DNA of 64,000 bases from NCBI RefSeq assembly GCF_001685015.1, contig NZ_MAYT01000028.1:186001-250000 (forward strand), read 5' to 3'. The stretch is from Pseudobacillus wudalianchiensis (lineage in GTDB: Bacteria > Bacillota > Bacilli > Bacillales > Domibacillaceae). Numbering within the stretch: the first letter of the stretch is position 1; every line of letters starts with the position of its first letter. The notes below the pieces were generated by a model that made no database searches, was not told the DNA's origin, and worked only from the letters and a program-made list of their open reading frames with translations. Below are positions 10,801-18,757 of this stretch, one piece after another. A program made the translations under genes and the position numbers.

Positions 10801-10873
10801 ATGGAAAAAATGGTTGTTCTTTCGCAGTCCCTTCTATACAATACCCTGCCCTCATATGATAAACCTCATTCAC

Positions 10874-11146
10874 TTATTTTTTCGATTGGTCCAATCTATA
10901 AATGAAGGCAAATACTTCCGCTACTACCTGATATAGCTCTTCTGGAATCGATTCATTAATTTCCAGCTTTCCTAACAGTTCGACAAGACTCGGGTCCTCT
11001 TGGATAGGAATATTATGTTCTTTAGCCTTTTCAAGAATGTTATCGGCTACTTTTCCTTTCCCTTTGGCAATTAATACCGGTGATTGGTTCTTTTCCGGGC
11101 GGTAAGAGAGCGCTGCCGCCTGTTTTCTCTTCGCCTCTTTATTCAT
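10874..11146 (-). CDS. ylqH: YlqH, stand-alone homologue of the FlhB/EscU cytoplasmic domain
   Basis: 90 residues, matching only the C-terminal cytoplasmic part of the flagellar/type III export switch FlhB: ALSYRPEKNQSPVLIAKGKGKVADNI, NIPIQEDPSLVELL and IPEELYQVVAEVFAFIYRL. There are no membrane helices. Where FlhB has the self-cleaving NPTH, this protein has KRKQ or RKQA near residues 6-10, so it looks like an already separated fragment and cannot self-cleave. ATG at 11146 overlaps the ylqG stop in ATGA, which suggests coupled translation. The function in Bacillus is not known to me. Confidence 0.85.
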   Translation of the reverse strand: MNKEAKRKQAAALSYRPEKNQSPVLIAKGKGKVADNILEKAKEHNIPIQEDPSLVELLGKLEINESIPEELYQVVAEVFAFIYRLDQSKK

Positions 11147-13032
11147 ATGCGGATATCCACTCCCTCATAAGACGGCGCTTCCATTGCTCTTACAAGTGCA
11201 GGCTGCTTGTTTTTTTGCGACTGCTTAAATTGAACACTGGATAGTTGGTACCCCTTTTCTTCTATGCCTGTTTTTAAAGCAGGTATCAGGGCAGCAGCAG
11301 CCGCTTTTAATCCCGGTGTCCCATTAAATACTTGTAATTGAATGACTCGGTTTTGCACCTGCATATCAATAACCGTTTCTTTTATATGCTCGAGCTCTAA
11401 ATAAAATAGCACTCGGCAAAAGTTGGAATCAAGTTTGCCGTCCTCTGTTTTTTTTCCTGACCATTGTAGGGTCATCTCCGTATGAAATCCGAATAAATTC
11501 ATTGGCACCTGCATGATCAGCTGCTGCAGAGGACCATTTTCTGTAGACAACAGAGGCTGGACATTCATTCGTCCTAGCAATTGTTCAGCAGGCTCTCTCA
11601 CGTGAACAGGTATATTCTCGCTAAGAAGACGGAGAAGCTGCGGCTTTATCATTTTCTCTAATTCAGCTTCCACAGACTTATTGGACCCGAGTTTTCCTTC
11701 TAAATCTACTCCTAATAATTGAAAGGTATCTTTGATGATAGAATGAGCTTCTTTAGCTGTTAGAGGAAACGGCCGATCATTTTCCAAAGCGAGAACGATT
11801 TGTTGAAAAAGGATCTCCTTTTTCGAAAGCGACGCTAATGGCGAAGCGTGAAGAATGGCTGTTTCATTTTTAACGACACGGATCAATTCCTCTGCTTCTT
11901 TGTTAAAGAGGGCAGCTAATTGACGAAGCGCTTCCTTCGGCTGACCGTGTTGAACGCTCACTTTAGCTGCGGTTTTGAAAATGGCAGCTAACTGTTCATT
12001 GTTAAAGTCCTTGCCCTTGAGGCCGTCCACTAACGTCTTAATTTCAGCAAGCAAAGGCTCAATAGCCGTTTTTCCCGCTGCTCTCGCATGAGTAGACAGT
12101 GCCTGTTCTAATTTCTGCAAAGCCTCTTTGCTCATTGGCTGCTGGATCAATGGGCTGAGCGCCTCTTTTAAAGGCACCTCTTTAGGACTGGAAGGCAGCT
12201 GATTTGCCGCTTCCGCCTGGACCCCTTCTCTTCCTTTCCATTGACGCATGATTTGAACAAGAGCATCCTCTATGGTTTCTGCGGTCTCCGGTATGATTCC
12301 CCACGATTTAACTAAGTCCAAAGCTGCTTCCTTAGAAGCCGACACTTTTTCCGGCAAAAATAGCCTCTCCATCACTTTAGCCATGATTTTCTGAGTCGTA
12401 TGTTTTTCCAGCGGCGTCTGCCATTCTTGCAATAACTTTGTTAAGGCAGCGGCCGAGGCTGGAGGCCGTTCCATTTGCTGAAGCTTTGCAGCCAGCTCCT
12501 CCGTCAATTGGCTGAGCGGAGCTGGAGAATGAGCTGTCATCAGAGGCTGAAACACATCTTTAGTCATTGGCAAAGACAGCTTGGCCATCATTTTGATGAC
12601 TTGTAATCCTTCGGTTAGTGGTGCCTTTGCCAGCCACTCTCCTGCTTTAATGATCAATTCCTTCGTTAAAGGAATTTTTGCTTTCATCATCATTTCCACA
12701 AACGATTTATTCTCTTTTGTTAGCGGCAAGGATAACTGCAGTAACAAGTCCTTAGCCATTCTTGCTATACTTTCGGATGCCGCCGTTGGGGAGGTAATTA
12801 CCTGCAGTTGTACCCCTTCATTCGTTGATGTGACCCGAAACCAATATCGTTCCCCTGATTGAAGGGGGACTTCCAGTTTGGCAACCATTGTCGTCGTCCC
12901 AGTTGAAAGTTCAGCCATCCCATTCGGCAGCATTTTGACAACTTTAGCAGGAAATATTTCTCCTTCTCGAAATTGTGCTGTTTTCTCTTTGCCAATCAGA
13001 CCTTGTGCTAATGCTGCTTGCTGAATAATCAC
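11143..13032 (-). CDS. ylqG: YlqG, FliK-like protein of unknown function
   Basis: About 629 residues. The N-terminal 100 residues are beta-rich (KTAQFREGEIFPAKVVKMLPNGMAELS, then a YWFRVTS strand). The long middle is helical, with repeated LPLTKE/IPLTKE/LPMTKD phrases near residues 105-165 and no recognisable enzyme motif. The last 110 residues (PMNLFGFHTEMTLQW ... LFYLELEHIKETVIDMQVQNRVIQLQVF ... LKTGIEEKGYQLSSVQF) resemble the globular C-terminal domain of the hook-length protein FliK. The GTG at 13032 has GGAGG eight bases upstream; an earlier GTG at 13041 overlaps that site. Its partner ylqH resembles the FliK target FlhB. No signal peptide or membrane segment is seen. Confidence 0.8.
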   Translation of the reverse strand: MIIQQAALAQGLIGKEKTAQFREGEIFPAKVVKMLPNGMAELSTGTTTMVAKLEVPLQSGERYWFRVTSTNEGVQLQVITSPTAASESIARMAKDLLLQLSLPLTKENKSFVEMMMKAKIPLTKELIIKAGEWLAKAPLTEGLQVIKMMAKLSLPMTKDVFQPLMTAHSPAPLSQLTEELAAKLQQMERPPASAAALTKLLQEWQTPLEKHTTQKIMAKVMERLFLPEKVSASKEAALDLVKSWGIIPETAETIEDALVQIMRQWKGREGVQAEAANQLPSSPKEVPLKEALSPLIQQPMSKEALQKLEQALSTHARAAGKTAIEPLLAEIKTLVDGLKGKDFNNEQLAAIFKTAAKVSVQHGQPKEALRQLAALFNKEAEELIRVVKNETAILHASPLASLSKKEILFQQIVLALENDRPFPLTAKEAHSIIKDTFQLLGVDLEGKLGSNKSVEAELEKMIKPQLLRLLSENIPVHVREPAEQLLGRMNVQPLLSTENGPLQQLIMQVPMNLFGFHTEMTLQWSGKKTEDGKLDSNFCRVLFYLELEHIKETVIDMQVQNRVIQLQVFNGTPGLKAAAAALIPALKTGIEEKGYQLSSVQFKQSQKNKQPALVRAMEAPSYEGVDIRI

Positions 13033-13046
13033 GTTATTCACCTCCG

Positions 13047-13823
13047 TTACTTTTTCTGTTGCTGTTCCATTTCTTTGATCGGAGAAAAACTTTTTCGGTG
13101 AATCTCACACGGGCCGCTCACATTCAGTCCCTCCAAATGTTCTGCTGTACCGTATCCCATGTTTTTTTCAAAAGCATAGTGCGGATAACGCTGAGCATAC
13201 TCCGTCATTAACCGGTCCCTCGTTACCTTTGCGACAATAGAGGCTGCTGCGATAGATACACTTTTGGCATCCCCCTTAATAATAGACGTCTGCGGGATTG
13301 GTGCAGGCAGCCTCATCGCATCAATCAGTAAGTGTTCCGGTGTTTGTGAAAGACCCGCGATAGCAGCTTGCATGGCTTTTTTTGTCGCCTCATAAATATT
13401 GATTTCATCTATTTCTGAAGCAGTAATGATTCCAATACCTACGTCTGCTTTTTCCATTATTTCGCTATAAAAATATTCTCTTTTCGTCTTGCTGAGCTTT
13501 TTTGAATCATTAAGGCCTAACAATTCGAGATCTTTTGGCAGTACAACCGCTGCTGCTACAACCGGTCCCGCGAGCGGTCCTCTCCCTACTTCATCGATTC
13601 CCGCTATGTAATGTATCCCTTGCTTCATAAGCTTCCACTCTTCTTCGAGCATTTGTTCATAGTGTAATTGCTCTTGCTTTCGCTTGTTCTGCAGACGGTA
13701 CCATTGGGAAATAGCCTGCTGAACTCCTTTCCGGGGATCTTTCAGCCATTCTTGAAACTGCGGATGATCTTCTGTATTAATTTTTTTTAACTCATTTTTA
13801 ATAGCACTTACTGAATCGGACAT
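13047..13823 (-). CDS. rnhB: Ribonuclease HII
   Basis: Cuts RNA in RNA-DNA hybrids and starts removal of misincorporated ribonucleotides. 258 residues. The N-terminal helical extension of about 70 residues is usual for the Bacillus enzyme. The metal ligands are D77 and E78 ([13 protein letters not shown]), D168 (LLIDAM) and D185 ([15 protein letters not shown]). ATG at 13823 with AAAGGAG upstream. ylqG begins 14 bases later. Confidence 0.96.
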   Translation of the reverse strand: MSDSVSAIKNELKKINTEDHPQFQEWLKDPRKGVQQAISQWYRLQNKRKQEQLHYEQMLEEEWKLMKQGIHYIAGIDEVGRGPLAGPVVAAAVVLPKDLELLGLNDSKKLSKTKREYFYSEIMEKADVGIGIITASEIDEINIYEATKKAMQAAIAGLSQTPEHLLIDAMRLPAPIPQTSIIKGDAKSVSIAAASIVAKVTRDRLMTEYAQRYPHYAFEKNMGYGTAEHLEGLNVSGPCEIHRKSFSPIKEMEQQQKK

Positions 13824-14019
13824 GATGAACTCCTTTTATTCACTTAATTGGCTAACTATTTAATATACCATTTGAATTTTGCATATATTGTTTCTGTATA
13901 AAAAATTACACTTCCTCATTTTCAAAAGCCAATGGTATGAACTAACTCCTCAGCTCTCTAATTCTCTATTGAACTAATTAGACAATCTTCGCTTTTCTTC
14001 TTATATCGGCCTTTTTCAA

Positions 14020-14048
14020 ATAAAATAAAGACCCTAGAATAGGGCCTT
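14020..14048 (-). terminator. Rho-independent terminator of rbgA
   Basis: Nine-bp stem 14028-14036 / 14040-14048 (AAGACCCTA, three-base loop, one G-T pair) followed on the minus strand by TATTTTATTT. It lies eight bases past the rbgA stop. The remaining 200 bases to rnhB are AT-rich and hold no gene. Confidence 0.7.
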
Positions 14049-14056
14049 CATCGCTG

Positions 14057-14914
14057 TTAATTAGTTTGTTCATCCGGAAAGTCAAATGTTAGCTTTCCAA
14101 GTTTTTCTCCCCGGACATCGCGGATAATAACATCCGTTGTTTTATCATAGTCAATTTCACCACGTCCAGCATAGCAGCCACGCAGTTTGCCGATGGCATT
14201 AAAAAGATCGATGACGTCCTCTGGGATCTCACTAAGATCGTACCGTTCTTGTAGACGATCCGGATAGCGAGTTTCTAAAAAACGAAGGGCAAAAACAGCT
14301 ACATCTTGTAAATTAAGGATAGTATCCTTAATAGCTCCTGTTAAAGCAAGCTTATAACCTGTTTCCTCGTCTTCGAATTTCGGCCAGAGAATACCGGGTG
14401 TATCAAGAAGCTCCATCTCTTTTCCTGCTTTAATCCACTGCTGAGCTTTTGTTACGCCAGGCATGTTGCCCGTTTTGGCGATATTTTTTTTAGCCAATCG
14501 ATTGATTAGCGTAGATTTGCCTACGTTTGGGATTCCGACGATCATAGCCCGAATAGCCCTTGGCTTTATGCCTCTTGATTTCATGCGGTCAAATTTTTCT
14601 TTTAAAATTTCCTTCGCTGCTTTGTGAATAGCTGCAAGACCACTGCCGGCATGGGAATTAATGGCTAAAGCCGGAATACCTTCTTTTTTAAAATACGCCA
14701 GCCAACGGTTTGTGACCGCTGGATCTGCCATATCGGCTTTATTTAAAAGGACAAGCCTAGGCTTTTGTTGAATGATTTCATCAATCATCGGGTTTCGAGA
14801 AGAAATCGGCAGGCGAGCATCAACTAATTCAAAAATGATGTCTACTAGCTTTAGTTTTTCCGTTACTTCCCTTCTTGCCTTAGCCATATGGCCGGGAAAC
14901 CATTGAATTGTCAC
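14057..14914 (-). CDS. rbgA: Ribosome biogenesis GTPase RbgA (YlqF)
   Basis: GTPase required for late assembly of the 50S subunit. The G motifs are circularly permuted: G4 LNKAD (about 60-64) comes before G1 GIPNVGKS (about 129-136), then G2 and G3 (DTPGILWP). The N-terminus [16 protein letters not shown] is highly conserved. The GTG at 14914 is favoured because GGAGG lies eight bases before it; a GTG at 14923 is too close to the site. 285 residues. It follows lepB by 33 bases. Confidence 0.96.
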   Translation of the reverse strand: MTIQWFPGHMAKARREVTEKLKLVDIIFELVDARLPISSRNPMIDEIIQQKPRLVLLNKADMADPAVTNRWLAYFKKEGIPALAINSHAGSGLAAIHKAAKEILKEKFDRMKSRGIKPRAIRAMIVGIPNVGKSTLINRLAKKNIAKTGNMPGVTKAQQWIKAGKEMELLDTPGILWPKFEDEETGYKLALTGAIKDTILNLQDVAVFALRFLETRYPDRLQERYDLSEIPEDVIDLFNAIGKLRGCYAGRGEIDYDKTTDVIIRDVRGEKLGKLTFDFPDEQTN

Positions 14915-14947
14915 AGCTTCCACCTCCGTTCTATCCTAGATACACTT

Positions 14948-15484
14948 TTAATCCACTAATCGTATTTTATTTAACGGCCAGAAGACAACACTCGTATCGC
15001 CTACTACCTCGTCAATCTTGATGGTTCCAATATGGCGGCTGTCTTTGCTGTACAGGCGATTATCTCCGAGCACAAAGATCTCTCCTTTAGGCACCGTTTC
15101 CTCTCCTGTAATATCCTGTAAGGTAAAGTCAGGCGTAAGCGGTCCCGGTTCTTGCTCTTTATATTCATCTAAATAAGGCTCTTTATAATATTTCCCGTTA
15201 ATATATAGTTTATCATCTTTATACTCCACCTTATCACCTGGAAGACCAATCACACGCTTTATGTAATCTTTATGTTCAGGGGCATGAAATACAACGATAT
15301 CAAAACGTTCAGGTTCTCCTAATTTATTGACAATCATCCAGTCCCCGTCATTTAAGGTTGGCATCATTGACTCTCCATCGACAACGATGGGTGCAATAAT
15401 AAAGTATCGAATGATTGCTGCCAGCCCGATGGCTATCAAAAAAGCTTTTGTCCACTCCCAAAATTCATTTTTTTCCTTTGCCAA
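14948..15484 (-). CDS. lepB: Type I signal peptidase
   Basis: Removes signal peptides from exported proteins on the outer face of the membrane. One N-terminal membrane anchor (about residues 12-34, AFLIAIGLAAIIRYFIIAPIV) precedes the catalytic domain. The Ser-Lys pair is S39 (GESMMPTL) and K76 (DYIKRVIGLPGD); box E is VLGDNRLYSKDSRHIG. Numbering assumes TTG at 15484, eight bases after AGGTGG; a GTG at 15496 overlaps that site and would add four residues. 178 residues, similar to SipS-type enzymes. It stands between rplS and rbgA. Confidence 0.94.
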   Translation of the reverse strand: MAKEKNEFWEWTKAFLIAIGLAAIIRYFIIAPIVVDGESMMPTLNDGDWMIVNKLGEPERFDIVVFHAPEHKDYIKRVIGLPGDKVEYKDDKLYINGKYYKEPYLDEYKEQEPGPLTPDFTLQDITGEETVPKGEIFVLGDNRLYSKDSRHIGTIKIDEVVGDTSVVFWPLNKIRLVD

Positions 15485-15514
15485 ATTCGTCACCACCTAA
15501 TTTAGTATGTCACT

Positions 15515-15522
15515 ATCATATC
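15515..15522 (-). promoter_or_regulatory. Possible extended -10 promoter of lepB-rbgA
   Basis: Minus-strand -10 TATGAT (15515-15520) preceded by TG with one base between. The -35 region is weak. It lies between the rplS terminator and lepB. Confidence 0.4.
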
Positions 15523-15563
15523 ATTTTGGGCATCATTGAGAAAAGCAAGGAACTCTTTCATTT

Positions 15564-15590
15564 GAAAAAGGAGCTTGTCTCCAAGCTCCT
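15564..15590 (-). terminator. Rho-independent terminator of rplS
   Basis: Perfect nine-bp stem AGGAGCTTG (15569-15577) with 15582-15590, four-base loop, followed on the minus strand by TTTTT. It lies 18 bases after the rplS stop. Confidence 0.88.
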
Positions 15591-15608
15591 CTCACAACAT
15601 AACTATTA

Positions 15609-15953
15609 TTAACGAATTTCTTTAATACGAGCTGCTTTACCGCGAAGGTTACGCAAGTAGTACAATTTAGCACGACGAACTTTACCGCGGCGAGTTACTT
15701 CGATCTTTTCGATCTTCGGTGTGTGAAGCGGGAAAGTACGTTCAACGCCTACGCCGTAAGAGATTTTGCGAACTGTAAATGTTTCGCTTACTCCACCGCC
15801 GCGACGCTTAATGACAACCCCTTCAAATACCTGGATACGCTCACGTGTACCCTCAACAACTTTTACGTGTACGCGTACTGTGTCTCCAGGACGGAAAGCT
15901 GGAAGATCTGTGCGAAGTTGTTCCTTAGTAAGTTCTTGAATCAATTTGTGCAT
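15609..15953 (-). CDS. rplS: 50S ribosomal protein L19
   Basis: Ribosomal protein at the subunit interface. 114 residues, with the family signature [22 protein letters not shown] at the C-terminus and [22 protein letters not shown] near the front. ATG at 15953 with a GGAGAGG-type site. It follows trmD after 126 bases and ends at a clear terminator. Confidence 0.98.
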   Translation of the reverse strand: MHKLIQELTKEQLRTDLPAFRPGDTVRVHVKVVEGTRERIQVFEGVVIKRRGGGVSETFTVRKISYGVGVERTFPLHTPKIEKIEVTRRGKVRRAKLYYLRNLRGKAARIKEIR

Positions 15954-16079
15954 ATTATTCCTCTCCTTCTAACCGATGCTCAATACAACTTTTTATGAAG
16001 TCGCAGCGGAACACCGTTGTAATGGGCTTGGACCTTGTCACAAACCACTAAAAAATTTTATCACATTTAAAACAACAAA
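15954..16079 (-). promoter_or_regulatory. Possible L19 leader (autoregulatory 5' UTR of rplS)
   Basis: The 126-base trmD-rplS gap holds no gene. On the transcript strand TACAAC (near 15996-16014) can pair with GTTGTA downstream, enclosing a small GC-rich hairpin around CGGTG...CGCTG, close to the rplS start. An L19 leader RNA is known at this position in Bacillus. I could not check a covariance model, so the assignment rests on position plus partial pairing. Confidence 0.4.
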
Positions 16080-16826
16080 TCAAGAATCTCTTTCTTTTTC
16101 CCACTCTGTTAACCATTTTTTCTGCTGATTTGATAAAGGATAATCCTCTAGCAAATCCGGGCGTCGTTCCCACGTCCGGCGTAAGGACTCTTGCTCTCTC
16201 CACTCCTCGATTAATCGATGGTTTCCAGAAAGCAGAACTTCCGGCACTTTCAAACCGCGAAATTCAGCCGGCCTCGTATAATGTGGATGCTCCAGCAGCC
16301 CTGATGAAAAGGAGTCAAGTACAGGAGACTCCTCGTTGCCTAATACGTCGGGCAAGAGACGGACGACACTGTCTGTAATGACCATGGCGGCTAGTTCACC
16401 ACCTGTTAAAACAAAATCGCCAATGGAAATTTCGTCTGTGACGAGCTGCTCGCGGATCCGCTCATCATATCCTTCATAATGACCACAAATAAAAATAAGG
16501 TGCTGCTCTGCTGCTAGTTCCTCCGCCTTCTTTTGCGAATAGCGTTCTCCCTGCGGACACATTAAAATAACACGTGGAGCGGGAGAAGGGGAGGATGCCT
16601 TTGCCTGTTCTATCGCGTCGAATACAGGCTGCGGTTTTAGTACCATTCCTGCCCCGCCCCCATATGGATAGTCATCAACCGTCTTATGCTTCCCCTCCGC
16701 ATACTCCCGAAAATTGACCACATTGTATTCCACTTTTCCTTTTTCAGCTGCTTTTTTCAATATGGAAGAGTGAAGAACACCTTCAAACATCTCAGGAAAA
16801 AGAGAAAGAATATCAATCTTCATCAT
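16080..16826 (-). CDS. trmD: tRNA (guanine-N1)-methyltransferase TrmD
   Basis: Methylates G37 next to the anticodon to prevent frameshifting. SPOUT family with a trefoil knot: [30 protein letters not shown] and [13 protein letters not shown]-terminal [15 protein letters not shown] is typical. 248 residues. The start is one of two adjacent ATG codons at 16826 and 16823; the first overlaps the rimM stop in ATGA. Confidence 0.97.
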   Translation of the reverse strand: MMKIDILSLFPEMFEGVLHSSILKKAAEKGKVEYNVVNFREYAEGKHKTVDDYPYGGGAGMVLKPQPVFDAIEQAKASSPSPAPRVILMCPQGERYSQKKAEELAAEQHLIFICGHYEGYDERIREQLVTDEISIGDFVLTGGELAAMVITDSVVRLLPDVLGNEESPVLDSFSSGLLEHPHYTRPAEFRGLKVPEVLLSGNHRLIEEWREQESLRRTWERRPDLLEDYPLSNQQKKWLTEWEKERDS

Positions 16827-17341
16827 GATAATAATCCTTCCATTGGTTCAATAAAGATGAGTTTCTCTTTGACATCTACTTTCTTTACAATCTGTTCGAT
16901 GTACGGGATATAATAGTCCTTTCCATTCTTCCCTTTAACGACCCAGACATCATTGGCCCCTGGCGTCAGAATTTCAGTTACTTTTCCGATTTCTTCTTCC
17001 TCTATTGTTTTGACTACACAACCAATGATTTCATGAAAGTAATATTCGCCTTCATTCAGTTCTCCAAGCTGTGACTCTTTTATTTTAAGCAATCCGCCCT
17101 TAAATGGCTCAACCCTATTTAAACCGTCAAACCCTTCAAAGGTAAGTAAATCAAATGTCTTGTGCTTACGGTGGGATGCTACAATAAGTGGCTTGCCTTC
17201 CATTTCGCCAGGCATAAACAAGTACAGTGTATTGCCTACTGTGTATCGTTCATCAGGAAAGTCTGTTCGCGAAATCACTCTCACTTCACCGCGGATTCCA
17301 TGTGTGTTAACAATTTTTCCTACGTTAAACCATTTTTCCAT
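16823..17341 (-). CDS. rimM: Ribosome maturation factor RimM
   Basis: Helps assemble the head of the 30S subunit, binding S19. N-terminal RimM domain ([21 protein letters not shown]) and C-terminal PRC-barrel domain ([11 protein letters not shown] ... [27 protein letters not shown]). ATG at 17341 was chosen by AGAGGTGA upstream; the frame is open to 17422, but that part overlaps ylqD. 172 residues. It lies 13 bases after ylqD. Confidence 0.96.
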   Translation of the reverse strand: MEKWFNVGKIVNTHGIRGEVRVISRTDFPDERYTVGNTLYLFMPGEMEGKPLIVASHRKHKTFDLLTFEGFDGLNRVEPFKGGLLKIKESQLGELNEGEYYFHEIIGCVVKTIEEEEIGKVTEILTPGANDVWVVKGKNGKDYYIPYIEQIVKKVDVKEKLIFIEPMEGLLS

Positions 17342-17354
17342 TCTTGATTCACCT

Positions 17355-17735
17355 CTAACGAATCTCCACAACAATGCCATCTTTGATGACGATTGTTTTT
17401 TCTGTTTCTTCCCAGCGGTCACCGATGCTTACATCGATCAGCGCTTGTACTTCTTTTTCTTTTAACTCACTGCCAAGAGGAAGAATATCTAATTGGCTTT
17501 GTTGAAATTCCAAGTTCTCCATCTTTTGCCGCCGCTGCTCCATCTCTTTTTGAAAAAAGCTGGCTTTCTCCTGATGGCTGCTTTTTTGCTGTCTTTCTGT
17601 TTTTTTCAATTCAAAGCGCAATTGCTCATATTCTTTTTCAAGCTGGCTTTTTTTATCCTGATAAGATGAAAGCAACGATTGTTTCAGTGTCTCTGTTAAT
17701 ACTTGTTTCACGACTACTGTCTGCAAAATCTGCAT
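17355..17735 (-). CDS. ylqD: YlqD family protein
   Basis: Conserved Bacillus protein of unknown function. 126 residues: a short N-terminal strand region ([15 protein letters not shown]), a long charged helix likely to be a coiled coil (about residues 20-80, rich in E, K, Q and R), then a small beta part ([13 protein letters not shown] ... [12 protein letters not shown]). ATG at 17735 follows GGAAGG. It sits at the head of ylqD-rimM-trmD-rplS and is separated from khpA by a terminator and repeat elements, unlike the continuous B. subtilis arrangement. Confidence 0.85.
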   Translation of the reverse strand: MQILQTVVVKQVLTETLKQSLLSSYQDKKSQLEKEYEQLRFELKKTERQQKSSHQEKASFFQKEMEQRRQKMENLEFQQSQLDILPLGSELKEKEVQALIDVSIGDRWEETEKTIVIKDGIVVEIR

Positions 17736-17770
17736 GCCTTCGCCTTCCTTTCTATGCCAGATGCTTCCCC

Positions 17771-17827
17771 TTCGACACACACGACGTGCTAGTGAGGGCG
17801 CTGCGACACGATGTCGCGCCTTTAGCC
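17771..17827. repeat. B-type repeat: 57-bp double-palindrome element, copy 1
   Basis: Begins TTCGACACACACGACGTGC and ends GCGCCTTTAGCC. It contains GCGACACGATGTCGC, a six-bp palindrome around CGA, and a weaker CACACGACGTG palindrome. It differs from the copy at 26932-26988 at only three of 57 positions. Both copies are followed within about 15 bases by an A-type repeat in the same orientation. Confidence 0.85.
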
Positions 17828-17841
17828 TTCATTTCTCTTTA

Positions 17842-17961
17842 TCTAGCTGCAGCGGCCAGCCCGTACGGTGGTTTCGGTCTCTCTGTCCGAGTCTGAGGAA
17901 CGACTCCTTGTCGAGCCCTCCAACCTCCTATCGGGCTAATCGGGCCGCTTCCGCTTTTCTT
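17842..17961. repeat. A-type repeat, about 120 bp, copy 1 (subtype 1)
   Basis: Starts TCTAGCTGCAGCGG and ends CCGCTTTTCTT on the plus strand. The ends can pair (GCGGCC near the start with GGGCCGC near the end), and an inner GACTCCTTGTCG region can fold back. It matches, in inverse orientation, 20645-20763. It lies between the khpA terminator and ylqD. Confidence 0.85.
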
Positions 17962-17977
17962 GCTAAAAATTTATATG

Positions 17978-18000
17978 AAAAAAGGGAGGTTATCCCTCCC
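17978..18000 (-). terminator. Rho-independent terminator of rpsP-khpA
   Basis: Six-bp GC stem GGGAGG (17984-17989) with CCTCCC (17995-18000), five-base loop, then a minus-strand run of six T. It touches the last base of the khpA stop codon. Confidence 0.85.
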
Positions 18001-18233
18001 TATTCGGCTATTTCTACATACACTTTTTTCTGATGGGCGGCGTTGGCCGCCGCTGTTATAATAGTTCGAGCGGCCTTAGCAATCCGGCCATGCTTCCCGA
18101 TGACTTTTCCAATGTCTTCCGAATGAAGAGATAGACGATACACAATCTTGCTTTCTTCCGCTTTCTCCTCAACGGCGACTTGTTCAGGGTAGTCGACAAG
18201 TGGTTTAACAATTGCTAAGATTAACTGTTCCAT
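18000..18233 (-). CDS. khpA: RNA-binding KH-domain protein KhpA (YlqC)
   Basis: Small single-KH RNA-binding protein that in Gram-positives works with KhpB/Jag in cell-elongation control. 77 residues with the KH signature SEDIGKVIGKHGRIAKAARTI at about 38-58. ATG at 18233. It follows rpsP by five bases, so the two are co-transcribed, and ends in a terminator that overlaps its stop. Confidence 0.93.
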   Translation of the reverse strand: MEQLILAIVKPLVDYPEQVAVEEKAEESKIVYRLSLHSEDIGKVIGKHGRIAKAARTIITAAANAAHQKKVYVEIAE

Positions 18234-18238
18234 TTCTC

Positions 18239-18511
18239 TTATTTGCTAACTTTAGCGTTGTGGAATTTTTCCATAATGCCTTGTTTAGAGAAAAGGTTGC
18301 GCACTGTGTCAGAAGGTTTTGCACCGTTTTGAAGCCATTTTAATGCTAGCTCTTCATCGATTTTCACTTCTGCTGGTTGAGAAATTGGATTGTATGTTCC
18401 AACTGTTTCGATTTGACGTCCATCACGTGGAGAACGAGAATCTGCTACTACAATACGATAGAATGGAGCTCTTTTAGAACCCATGCGTTTTAAACGAATT
18501 TTTACTGCCAT
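18239..18511 (-). CDS. rpsP: 30S ribosomal protein S16
   Basis: Assembly protein of the 30S body. 90 residues with the usual start [26 protein letters not shown] and [37 protein letters not shown] at 18511 follows CGGAGGTG. First gene of rpsP-khpA, with a clear promoter upstream. Confidence 0.98.
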   Translation of the reverse strand: MAVKIRLKRMGSKRAPFYRIVVADSRSPRDGRQIETVGTYNPISQPAEVKIDEELALKWLQNGAKPSDTVRNLFSKQGIMEKFHNAKVSK

Positions 18512-18548
18512 TTTTAAAGCACCTCCGAATAGTTTTACACAAGATAGA

Positions 18549-18578
18549 ATAATAACAAATAATTAGGTTGTTTGTAAA
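18549..18578 (-). promoter_or_regulatory. Predicted sigma-A promoter of rpsP-khpA
   Basis: Minus-strand -35 TTTACA (18573-18578), 18-base spacer, -10 TATTAT (18549-18554). It is preceded upstream by the A repeat that follows ffh. Confidence 0.6.
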
Positions 18579-18637
18579 GGTTTTTTTCTTTACATTTTAT
18601 TTTGTTGCGATGAAAGAGCGGAATTTGCTTTTCTTTG

Positions 18638-18757
18638 TCCAGCTGTAGGCGCTAGCACGTACGCTGATTTCGCCCTCTCTGTCGAAGTCTGAAAAGCGGC
18701 TTCTCGTCGAGAGCTCCAATCCGCTATCGTGCTGAACAAGCGCCTTCCGCTTTTCTT
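18638..18757. repeat. A-type repeat, copy 2 (subtype 2), abutting the ffh stop
   Basis: Runs from TCCAGCTGTAGGCGCTAGC to CCTTCCGCTTTTCTT on the plus strand. GGCGCT and AGCACG near the start pair with CGTGCT and AGCGCC near the end; CTCTC pairs with GAGAG inside, giving one long interrupted hairpin. The last bases overlap the ffh stop codon. It is nearly identical, in inverse orientation, to 20522-20641. Confidence 0.9.

Noticed and set aside
11143-13032. ylqG as a degraded pseudogene because of its low-complexity helical middle
   Set aside because: The frame is intact over about 630 codons, has a good start and is coupled to ylqH.
17393-18033. Plus-strand open frames over ylqD and the 17.8 kb repeats
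   Set aside because: They are shadows of ylqD, the repeat and the khpA terminator, with no start signal.
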